Assembly (NCBI GenBank): GCA_030630425.1
Contig: DAOVNB010000047.1
Coordinates: 1-5,813, forward strand
From: an archaeon
GTDB lineage: Archaea > EX4484-52 > B79-G9
Direction: 5' to 3'
Length of the DNA: 5,813 nt
Shown piece after piece: positions 1 through 4,983 of this stretch (position 1 is the first letter of the stretch; the number at the start of each line of letters is the position of its first letter). The translations under genes were made by a program, and so were the position numbers. The notes below the pieces were generated by a model, which saw nothing but the letters and a program-made list of their open reading frames with translations, was not told the origin of the DNA and searched no databases.

Positions 1-42
1 TATTTGAAAGACATTGGTAAAGACACAATCCAAGACCCATAA
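1..42 (+). CDS. C-terminal end of an upstream gene (partial, unidentified)
   Basis: Frame 1 is open from the window edge and encodes YLKDIGKDTIQDP before a TAA at 40-42. Only 13 residues are visible, so no family can be assigned. The composition (charged, with a lysine and aspartate mix) looks like genuine protein. Frame 3, just after this point, reads PIKEIVDRFDKVKAMNHE, which also looks like protein. The TAA could therefore be the result of a one-base deletion in the CCC at 36-38, with the real C-terminus continuing into the hairpin repeat. Whether this is an intact gene end or a frameshifted one cannot be decided here. Confidence 0.35.
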   Translation, partial: YLKDIGKDTIQDP

Positions 43-82
43 AAGAAATTGTCGACCGATTCGACAAAGTTAAGGCAATGAA

Positions 83-143
83 TCATGAAACCTCTATTCA
101 ACCCCGCCCTAAAGGACGGGGTTTGTTTGGTTCGGTTTCAAGC
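83..143 (+). repeat. Hairpin repeat, left copy (CCCCG/CGGGG stem inside a TGAAACC/GGTTTCA arm)
   Basis: An outer inverted repeat, TGAAACC (86-92) with GGTTTCA (134-140), encloses a GC-rich hairpin with arms at 102-110 and 113-121 and an AA loop. The inner stem has one C/A mismatch as read on the plus strand. Read as minus-strand RNA, that position becomes a U-G wobble. A related copy in the same orientation lies at 4984-5041, sharing TCATGAAAC at the start, ACCCCGCC and ACGGGG in the hairpin, and GTTTCAAGC at the end. Inner base pairs differ in a compensated way (CCT/AGG here, CTT/AAG there). It could be a dispersed intergenic repeat, a terminator after the upstream gene (the hairpin is followed by a T-rich TTTGTTTGGTT), or a mobile-element remnant. 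Confidence 0.75.
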
Positions 144-199
144 TTTTGAAGTCGCATTCATCCACGCACTAAAGTACTTGGTTTTCTGCGACTTCAAAA
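144..199. repeat. Long inverted-repeat hairpin, IS200/IS605-end-like
   Basis: A perfect 13-bp inverted repeat (TTTTGAAGTCGCA at 144-156, TGCGACTTCAAAA at 187-199) encloses 30 nt. Those 30 nt contain a decayed inner hairpin, CCACGCACTA (162-171) against AAGTACTTGG (172-181), with three unpaired positions as read on the plus strand. The layout of an ATTCATCC start, a paired block with a TAAAG centre and a GGTTTTCTGC end resembles the subterminal hairpins of archaeal IS200/IS605-family elements. No transposase is present in the window, so this may be an orphan end or a MITE-like relic. The family link is from memory of such ends, not from a search. Confidence 0.5.
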
Positions 200-213
200 T
201 AAGAAAAAACAAC

Positions 214-250
214 GTATGTCCCAAAAGCAATTGAAATCAATGAGACATAC
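214..250. promoter_or_regulatory. Nested inverted repeat upstream of the hxs promoter
   Basis: GTATGTC (214-220) pairs perfectly with GACATAC (244-250). An inner ATTGA (230-234) pairs with TCAAT (237-241). The structure lies about 60 bp upstream of the TATA-like box of the first hxs gene, so it would not be in a leaderless transcript. It is more likely a protein-binding site or a leftover of the neighbouring hairpin cluster. No regulator gene is visible in the window. Confidence 0.3.
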
Positions 251-283
251 ATAAACCTATAATATACTAAAAAATCCTGTATC

Positions 284-310
284 TATTTGCGAAGAACATA
301 ATAGCAAATA
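284..310. promoter_or_regulatory. Candidate operator: TATTTGC-N13-GCAAATA
   Basis: A perfect 7-bp inverted repeat, TATTTGC (284-290) and GCAAATA (304-310) separated by 13 bp, ends 2 bp before the TATA-like box of hxsD. The half-site centres are 20 bp apart, about two helical turns, which fits a dimeric DNA-binding protein touching one face. The regulator is unknown. Confidence 0.35.
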
Positions 311-312
311 AA

Positions 313-321
313 CTTAAATAG
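313..321 (+). promoter_or_regulatory. Archaeal-type TATA box for the hxs operon (leaderless)
   Basis: CTTAAATAG is centred near 317, about 25 bp before the ATG at 342. In archaea that spacing puts the transcription start at or next to the start codon. In agreement, no ribosome-binding site precedes this ATG (ATTAGAAAGT). A purine-rich AAATAAA just upstream could serve as the TFB-recognition element. The alternative, a bacterial-type TATAAT at 258-263, has no well-spaced -35 partner: the best candidate, TTGAAA at 231-236, is 21 bp away. Confidence 0.5.
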
Positions 322-341
322 TTTAGATAGAATTAGAAAGT

Positions 342-830
342 ATGACTGACGAAAATGAAAGCAAAATCAATAATATGGATATAAATGAAAAAGGCAACTT
401 TGTTTTAGTTTCTATTAATCCGAAAATATATCCTTTGGAGATAATATACTCTGCGGCATATACCTTTATTGACCGGGCATATGTCATAATTGATGGCGAC
501 CCATCAGAGGAACTCTTTGTAGAATTAAAATTAAAGGAAAAAGGCGATTTAGAGACATTGGGAAGAGAATTCAACAATGAACTTGTAAATTATGCGGTTT
601 ATGCTGTACAATCTGTAAGAACCCAAAACGTAAGAGACGCCCTTGTTGAAAAGGTTTTTTCTTCAAATACTGAGGACGCCACAACAACTCAAGCAACAGA
701 AACAGATGTTGAAGACGAAGACGATGAATTTAAAGGCATGGATTACGAAAACGACCCCGCAGGAATAACCAAACCCTGGACTTCTAAAGAAAAAGAAAAA
801 GATGTGTGTGAATGCGACCCAACAAAATAG
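342..830 (+). CDS. hxsD: His-Xaa-Ser system protein HxsD with an added acidic tail
   Basis: This small accessory protein belongs to the Hxs peptide-maturation system. Its biochemical role is unproven; binding the precursor or assembling the maturase is an inference. Residues 20-107 fit the HxsD family as I know it: a hydrophobic strand ending in KIYPLE, an aromatic helix (AAYTFIDRAYVIIDGD), a strand FVELKLK, then EFNNELVNYA and a RTQNVRDALVEKVF helix. After residue 108 comes a Thr- and acid-rich linker (about 109-130) followed by DPAGITKPW and a terminal Cys-Glu-Cys (156-158). The 162 residues make it longer than the core domain needs. The ATG at 342 is the only plausible start: it sits at leaderless distance from the TATA box and is the first gene of the operon. 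Its end overlaps the next gene by 19 bp, suggesting coupled translation. Confidence 0.8.
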   Translation: MTDENESKINNMDINEKGNFVLVSINPKIYPLEIIYSAAYTFIDRAYVIIDGDPSEELFVELKLKEKGDLETLGREFNNELVNYAVYAVQSVRTQNVRDALVEKVFSSNTEDATTTQATETDVEDEDDEFKGMDYENDPAGITKPWTSKEKEKDVCECDPTK

Positions 831-1078
831 AGATTGATGGAAAAAAAAGGGAATTAAAAGTGACTTTTGATGTAAAAATTTACAACCCTTCATGTATTTT
901 AAAAACCGCAGATGTATTTTCTGATGCTTGTTGGGTAACTGTAAAAGGCGACCCTCAAAAAAAAATACAAATAATATTAAAACCAAAATCAAAAGAAATC
1001 GCTCTGGAAACTCTTGGTTATGAGTTCTATAATTATGCTTTGGCCACGATAAAACAGTCAAACAAATTAAACCAATAG
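812..1078 (+). CDS. Second, shortened HxsD-like protein
   Basis: This 88-residue protein is clearly related to its upstream neighbour. Residues 16-81 line up with residues 21-90 of HxsD: KIY against KIY, the xVxxGDP turn against IIDGDP, a run of alternating hydrophobic residues (IQIILKPK), and LETLGYEFYNYAL against LETLGREFNNELV. It stops where HxsD has its RTQNVRDALVEKVF helix and lacks the acidic tail. I infer a duplication followed by loss or division of labour, perhaps a heterodimer that binds the precursor. The ATG at 812 overlaps the end of hxsD. A TGA lies directly before it, so no earlier start exists in frame. No strong ribosome-binding site is visible, so translation probably depends on coupling. 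hxsB follows after 9 bp. Confidence 0.72.
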   Translation: MRPNKIEIDGKKRELKVTFDVKIYNPSCILKTADVFSDACWVTVKGDPQKKIQIILKPKSKEIALETLGYEFYNYALATIKQSNKLNQ

Positions 1079-1081
1079 GTG
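1077..1081 (+). promoter_or_regulatory. Ribosome-binding site deciding the hxsB start
   Basis: AGGTG, overlapping the stop codon of the preceding gene, lies 6 nt before the ATG at 1088 and matches the usual anti-Shine-Dalgarno complement GGAGGTGATC. The GTG at 1079 within this motif is an in-frame start candidate, but it is better read as part of the binding site. Confidence 0.55.
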
Positions 1082-1087
1082 CGCTTT

Positions 1088-2539
1088 ATGGCATATAGCT
1101 ACTTCGACACAAACACAACAGAAATTAAAGAATACACGCTGAACAAATATTTTGTTCATAAATTCGAAAACAACACTTTTTTAATTACAACACCTTCAGG
1201 TGCATGGATTGTTCTAAACAACGAAGAATATGACCTGTTCCGCTTTGGAAAATTACATAAAAAACCTAACTTATTTAAACTATTGTCTGAAAAAGGCGTA
1301 ATTTTAACGAAAGAAAATTCTCAAAAAATTATTCAGGATTATCGTGACAGATACCATTATTTATCTAATGGCGTTTCACTAAACATAATTACCCCTACAC
1401 TAAAATGCAATCAACAGTGTATTTATTGTCATTCACAGGCGAAACCAAACAATCTAAAAGGATATACGATGGATGAAAAAACAGCAAAGTCAACAGTTGA
1501 CTTTATCTTTCAAAGCCCCGCCGAGACGATTCAGATTGAATTTCAAGGAGGTGAATGTCTCTTAAATTATCCAATAATGAAATACATCATTGAATATTCT
1601 ACAAAACTGGCAAATTCTAAAAAAAAGAAACTTGGTTATTCAGTAGTTACTAATCTAACATTAATGGATGATGAAAAACTCGATTACTTCACACAGCACC
1701 AAAATTTGGGGATAGCAACCTCTTTCGATGGACCAAAATGTGTTCATGACAAAAACAGGATATATTTAAACGGAAAAGGAACATACGACGATGTAACTTA
1801 TTGGATTAAAAAAATAAAAAGCGATAAAAAAATGGCACACAGACTCAACGCAATGCCAACAATAACAAAACACTCCCTCCCATATGCAAAAGAAATAATT
1901 GATGAATACAGAAAATACGGCTTCGATAAAACATGGATTCGTTATTTGGGAAAAATGGGTTATGCTCATTCATCATGGAATGAAATAGGATACACAGCCC
2001 AACAATTTATAGAATTCTGGAAAGAATCATTAGAGTATACATTACAATTAAACAAACAAGGAATAAACTTTGCAGAACGGCTAACACAGATATATACCAA
2101 AAAAATTATTGATAAAAAAGATCCTTATTATTCCGAATTACAAGCCCCTTGTGGTGCCGCAATAGGACAGATGCTTTATAATTACAAAGGAGATATTTTT
2201 CCCTGTGATGAATCGAAAATATACGATATCTTTAAATTAGGGAATGTAAAAAGCGATAAATATGCTGACATATACAAAAAGCCAACAACTAAAAACATTA
2301 TTCGCGCCACCACAAATCTCTCCTCTTTGTGTGATGCCTGTGCTTTTTCACCATATTGCGGAACCTGTTTAGTTGAGACCTATGCTTCTGAAGGGGGGCT
2401 TGTTTCTAAACTTCCATCAAACAGAAGATGTATAATGAATAAAGAAATATTAAAACATATTTTCAAAAAACTCATTTATTCTAAAGAAGATCGGGAAATA
2501 ATATTTTCTTGGATTTCAACAACACAACAAATAAAATAA
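1088..2539 (+). CDS. hxsB: His-Xaa-Ser system radical SAM/SPASM maturase HxsB
   Basis: A cytosolic iron-sulfur enzyme that should use S-adenosylmethionine radical chemistry to modify the HxsA precursor. It has 483 residues from the ATG at 1088, normal for HxsB. Residues about 18-75 form a PqqD-like N-terminal domain, probably for peptide recognition. The radical SAM motif CNQQCIYC has Cys107, 111 and 114. The SAM-binding GGE is at 154-156, in EFQGGECLLN. Family signatures I recognise are TNLTLMDDEKLDY, the SFDGP block, TITKHSLPYAKEIIDEY, IGYTAQQF, and PCGAAIGQMLYNYKGDIFPCDE. The C-terminal SPASM domain supplies Cys355, 373, 415, 418, 424, 427 and 448, enough for two auxiliary 4Fe-4S clusters. 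Oddly, the usual Pro after GGE is Cys157. The gene starts 9 bp after the HxsD-like gene and precedes hxsA by 51 bp, so it is in the same operon. Confidence 0.9.
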   Translation: MAYSYFDTNTTEIKEYTLNKYFVHKFENNTFLITTPSGAWIVLNNEEYDLFRFGKLHKKPNLFKLLSEKGVILTKENSQKIIQDYRDRYHYLSNGVSLNIITPTLKCNQQCIYCHSQAKPNNLKGYTMDEKTAKSTVDFIFQSPAETIQIEFQGGECLLNYPIMKYIIEYSTKLANSKKKKLGYSVVTNLTLMDDEKLDYFTQHQNLGIATSFDGPKCVHDKNRIYLNGKGTYDDVTYWIKKIKSDKKMAHRLNAMPTITKHSLPYAKEIIDEYRKYGFDKTWIRYLGKMGYAHSSWNEIGYTAQQFIEFWKESLEYTLQLNKQGINFAERLTQIYTKKIIDKKDPYYSELQAPCGAAIGQMLYNYKGDIFPCDESKIYDIFKLGNVKSDKYADIYKKPTTKNIIRATTNLSSLCDACAFSPYCGTCLVETYASEGGLVSKLPSNRRCIMNKEILKHIFKKLIYSKEDREIIFSWISTTQQIK

Positions 2540-2550
2540 ATAGGGATAAA

Positions 2551-2560
2551 GTATATATAT
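2551..2560 (+). promoter_or_regulatory. Possible internal promoter for hxsA
   Basis: GTATATATAT lies in the 51-bp gap between hxsB and hxsA. A TATA box centred near 2556 would start transcription near 2581, about 10 nt before the hxsA ATG. Extra transcription of a precursor gene relative to its enzymes would make sense, but the motif is simple and could be chance in AT-rich DNA. Confidence 0.35.
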
Positions 2561-2580
2561 GAATACCCCCATAAATAACT

Positions 2581-2585
2581 AGGTG
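2581..2585 (+). promoter_or_regulatory. Ribosome-binding site of hxsA
   Basis: AGGTG lies 5 nt before the ATG at 2591, the same motif and nearly the same spacing as before hxsB. It favours ATG 2591 over the in-frame GTG at 2585, which is part of the motif. Confidence 0.55.
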
Positions 2586-2590
2586 TGTTA

Positions 2591-2950
2591 ATGAAATTAC
2601 CAAAAATAAAAAAGAGTGTTTCTGCATTTTTTTTAGAAGAAGAAGGAAAAATTACAAAACAATCTTTGCTGACCTTGGGTGCGGTTTTAGGAGCCGCTAC
2701 AATAGGAACGCTTGCCAGCGATATTGCTGAAGCGGCAACACACACAAATGATTATGGTATTTCTTGGGATGCCGGAAAAATAAATGCAGAACATGCACAC
2801 CACACAGCACACAGTTCTCATGGGTCGCATGGATCTCATGGGTCGCACGGCAATCATGGCAACCACGGTTCTCATTTCTCCCATGCATCACATGGTGCTC
2901 ATGGGTCGCATGGATCTCATGGGTCGCACGCAAATTGTCCAGCCAATTAA
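2591..2950 (+). CDS. hxsA: His-Xaa-Ser repeat precursor peptide HxsA
   Basis: The likely substrate of the cassette, 119 residues. Residues 1-23 form a charged leader (KKSVSAFFLEEEGKITKQ), and residues 24-48 are hydrophobic and small-residue-rich (SLLTLGAVLGAATIGTLA), ending in SDIAEAA, which could be a membrane-inserting or cleavable segment. The core runs from His68 to His113 with histidine at every third position, 16 in perfect register. The triplets are mostly His-Gly-Ser (seven), with His-Gly-Asn twice and single His-Phe-Ser, His-Ala-Ser, His-Ser-Ser, His-Thr-Ala and His-Gly-Ala. The end is His-Ala-Asn-Cys-Pro-Ala-Asn, with the only cysteine at 116. The repeat and its position next to hxsB identify the family. 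The mature product is unknown; metal binding by the histidines or crosslinking within triplets are both possible. The start at 2591 is set by AGGTG at 2581. Confidence 0.88.
   Translation: MKLPKIKKSVSAFFLEEEGKITKQSLLTLGAVLGAATIGTLASDIAEAATHTNDYGISWDAGKINAEHAHHTAHSSHGSHGSHGSHGNHGNHGSHFSHASHGAHGSHGSHGSHANCPAN
2817..2849 (+). repeat. 33-bp direct repeat in hxsA, first copy
   Basis: These 33 bp recur without mismatch at 2898-2930, 81 bp downstream, which is in frame. Each copy encodes successive His-Gly-Ser units. Identity at third codon positions points to a recent duplication or gene conversion within the repeat core. Confidence 0.9.
2898..2930 (+). repeat. 33-bp direct repeat in hxsA, second copy
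   Basis: Exact copy of 2817-2849. The 48 bp between the copies encode the less regular middle of the ladder (His-Gly-Asn, His-Phe-Ser, His-Ala-Ser). Confidence 0.9.
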
Positions 2951-3072
2951 TATTCTGTTAAACAAGGGTTTGCTTAATTTCTGTATCGATTACAAATACG
3001 AGAATACAGACTGCAATGGACAAACAAAAGCAAAAAGTTTGTGGGAACTTTATTAGAATAAAACGCGGTATT
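2951..3072. other. Intergenic stretch without a supported gene
   Basis: The gap between hxsA and the second radical SAM gene. A 21-codon ORF from ATG 3016 to the TAA at 3079-3081 (MDKQKQKVCGNFIRIKRGIFS) exists but has no ribosome-binding site. A frame shifted relative to hxsA stays open to 3056 and ends CNGQTKAKSLWELY. Neither resembles anything I recognise. No clear terminator follows hxsA, so readthrough into the next gene is possible. Confidence 0.3.
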
Positions 3073-3096
3073 TTCTCGTAAGAGAACATTTAAAAT
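3073..3096 (+). promoter_or_regulatory. Promoter of the second radical SAM gene with adjacent palindrome
   Basis: TTTAAAAT (3089-3096) is centred about 24 bp before the ATG at 3116, the spacing expected for a leaderless archaeal transcript. There is no ribosome-binding site before the ATG (AACAATAACAGCAT), which agrees with this. Two bp upstream of the box is a perfect palindrome, TTCTC-GTAA-GAGAA (3073-3086), placed like the inverted repeat before the hxsD TATA box. It may be an operator. The gene could also be read from the upstream operon. Confidence 0.42.
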
Positions 3097-3115
3097 TTTT
3101 AAACAATAACAGCAT

Positions 3116-4966
3116 ATGAAAAATGTTTCGTTTGATGTCTTAGGGAGGAGAATCCATACAGAAAAAGCACCTAATTTGTTAAAAACACCTCATGAGTTGT
3201 ATGAGTTATCTGAACTTAATGGAACCCATATCATGTATTCTGGTATGTTGAGTAGATTATTTTTTTTTGATTCTGATGAATTCAAATCATTGAAAGAAAA
3301 AGAGAAAAACATTTTTAGTTCTGGCAATTTTTTGGCTAAAGCCATCAATAGCTGTCAAAAAAAGAGAGAACAAAATAATAGGGTCGCGTTCCAGATCACA
3401 ACAAAATGTAATTTACAATGCCGTTATTGCTATGCGGCTCCGGGCATTTTTAAAGAGAAGAACATCATAGATTTCGATTTTGTTAAAAAATACATGGACT
3501 CTCTAAAACCCCGGCCAACACCGTTTCATTTGTTTTTTTTTGGTGGTGGAGAACCTTTTTTAGCTATAGACATTATAAAGAAAATTGTTAATTACATAAA
3601 AAAAGACTCCCCAATCATTTTTATGGGTGGCCAGACCAATGGAGTTGTTCCAAAAAAAACACTGGAATGGATGGCAAAAAACCTTGATTACATAAAATTG
3701 TCGTGTGATGGACCGCCAGATATACAAAATAAACAACGACCACTCGGTGATGGTTCTGATAGCAGCAGGTTTGTTGAAAAGAGCATTGCTTTTTTGCTCA
3801 AAAGGAATAAGGAACTTGAGATACATTCAACCATTACCGAATATTCTGTAAAAAAACAGGGAAAAATAATAGAATATTTTTATACTTTAGGGATAAAAAA
3901 AATCGTATTTAATATCGCCTCTGATGAATTTGGCAGGGCTAAAGGAAATTTAAATCCCTATGGCAAACGACCGGATTTTAAACTATATGGAGAATATTTC
4001 TTAAAAGCCAATGAATTGGCGGAAGAATACGGAATTAAACTTTCTACAATGCATATTCCGCTGCAGGAATCAAGAACATCTTTATGTGATTTAACCGTTG
4101 CAAACCTTACAGAAGACGGTTTTGTTACCGGTTGCCATAGAATTTCATCCGGTTGCAAAGGACCGGATGAATTTGTTTATGGAACTTATAACCAAAAAAA
4201 AGACAAATTAGAAATCAACAAAAGAAAACGGGATATTCTTAAAAATAGACAAGTGTGCAATATAAAAGAATGCCAAAACTGTTTTTTGAAATGGAACTGT
4301 GCTGGTTTTTGCACACTGTCTGGTTTTTACAATACCGGAAATCTTTTTAAGCCAGATAAAAACAGTTGCAACGAAATACGAAAATTAACAAAAAAATATC
4401 TTTTATATCTTGTCCAAAAACATTTCACCAAACTTTTCCCGCGCATGGAAAAAAAAGAACATGGTTTATTTCTTTCATTTTTTTATTTCAAAAAAAAAGT
4501 ATACCTCAACAGAATGATCATGCTGGATGATTTAGAAAACAAACCCAAAGATGCCCTCTCAAACCAGCATATAACTGATAATCAAATAGTTCTTTTTTCG
4601 CACAGTTTTAATGAAATTAATAAAGACGAAGTTTTCGACACATTAAAAAAACTTCAGGAGAAAAAAATCCACTTTAGAATAACAAAACCTTTGCCCAAAT
4701 GCATGACCGGTATTGATAGGCAGCGATTTCAAGAACATTTTAGAGCGCCAAAAAATTGCGATGATTGTATGGAATTATTCACAGTTCATGAAAACGGAGA
4801 TATTTTGTTCTGTAATGGTTTGAAAGGAAAGAAAAAAATATCCGAATACCGTGAACGAAGAGAAATACAAACAGAATTCAAAGAAAGAGCTAAAATAAGT
4901 GAAAAATGCACGGAGTGCATACAAAAAACAAGAGGTATATGTTGCGGTCTTCCATGCGCCAAATAA
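3116..4966 (+). CDS. Radical SAM peptide maturase with two SPASM-type domains
   Basis: 616 residues, presumably the partner of HxsB acting on HxsA. Residues 1-85 are an N-terminal region that could recognise the peptide. The radical SAM domain starts with CNLQCRYC (Cys98, 102, 105), has GGGEP at 143-147 and the KLSCDGPP strand near 193-201. The first SPASM set is canonical: Cys324, Gly335, Cys340, then Cys386-x2-Cys389-x5-Cys395-x3-Cys399 and Cys418. A Lys- and Phe-rich linker follows. A second set then appears: Cys551-x9-Gly561-x4-Cys566, then Cys598-x2-Cys601 and CysCysGlyLeuProCys at 609-614, with Cys529 and Cys548 nearby. That suggests up to five iron-sulfur clusters in all. It does not look like HxsC, which I know as a shorter radical SAM protein without this layout, so I give no symbol. 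The ATG at 3116 is preceded by a leaderless-type promoter. Confidence 0.82.
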   Translation: MKNVSFDVLGRRIHTEKAPNLLKTPHELYELSELNGTHIMYSGMLSRLFFFDSDEFKSLKEKEKNIFSSGNFLAKAINSCQKKREQNNRVAFQITTKCNLQCRYCYAAPGIFKEKNIIDFDFVKKYMDSLKPRPTPFHLFFFGGGEPFLAIDIIKKIVNYIKKDSPIIFMGGQTNGVVPKKTLEWMAKNLDYIKLSCDGPPDIQNKQRPLGDGSDSSRFVEKSIAFLLKRNKELEIHSTITEYSVKKQGKIIEYFYTLGIKKIVFNIASDEFGRAKGNLNPYGKRPDFKLYGEYFLKANELAEEYGIKLSTMHIPLQESRTSLCDLTVANLTEDGFVTGCHRISSGCKGPDEFVYGTYNQKKDKLEINKRKRDILKNRQVCNIKECQNCFLKWNCAGFCTLSGFYNTGNLFKPDKNSCNEIRKLTKKYLLYLVQKHFTKLFPRMEKKEHGLFLSFFYFKKKVYLNRMIMLDDLENKPKDALSNQHITDNQIVLFSHSFNEINKDEVFDTLKKLQEKKIHFRITKPLPKCMTGIDRQRFQEHFRAPKNCDDCMELFTVHENGDILFCNGLKGKKKISEYRERREIQTEFKERAKISEKCTECIQKTRGICCGLPCAK

Positions 4967-4970
4967 GGAT

Positions 4971-4980
4971 TATTTTTTTA
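4971..4980 (+). terminator. Poly-T terminator after the second radical SAM gene
   Basis: Seven T residues (4973-4979) start 7 bp after the TAA of the gene. Archaeal RNA polymerase stops at such tracts without needing a hairpin. The GC-rich hairpin of the right repeat copy follows and could reinforce the stop. Confidence 0.5.
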
Positions 4981-4983
4981 AAG

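Noticed and set aside
83..199. CRISPR-like array from the repeated hairpin sequences
   Set aside because: Only two dissimilar hairpins lie side by side, with no regular spacers and no cas genes.
258..263. Bacterial -10 box TATAAT upstream of hxsD
   Set aside because: The nearest -35-like TTGAAA is 21 bp away, too far. The archaeal-type box at 313-321 fits the missing ribosome-binding site better, although a bacterial host cannot be fully excluded.
663..1061. 132-codon minus-strand open frame opposite the two HxsD-like genes
   Set aside because: The Phe-rich, low-complexity product mirrors A-rich codons on the plus strand, where two homologous genes are clearly coding.
2687..3056. Open frames on both strands over the His repeat of hxsA, including one extending to 3056
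   Set aside because: Periodic DNA keeps all frames open. Only the hxsA frame gives a leader, a hydrophobic segment and the His ladder with a good ribosome-binding site.
3016..3081. 21-codon ORF between hxsA and the second radical SAM gene
   Set aside because: No ribosome-binding site and no recognisable features; its 3' end lies in the palindrome next to the candidate TATA box.
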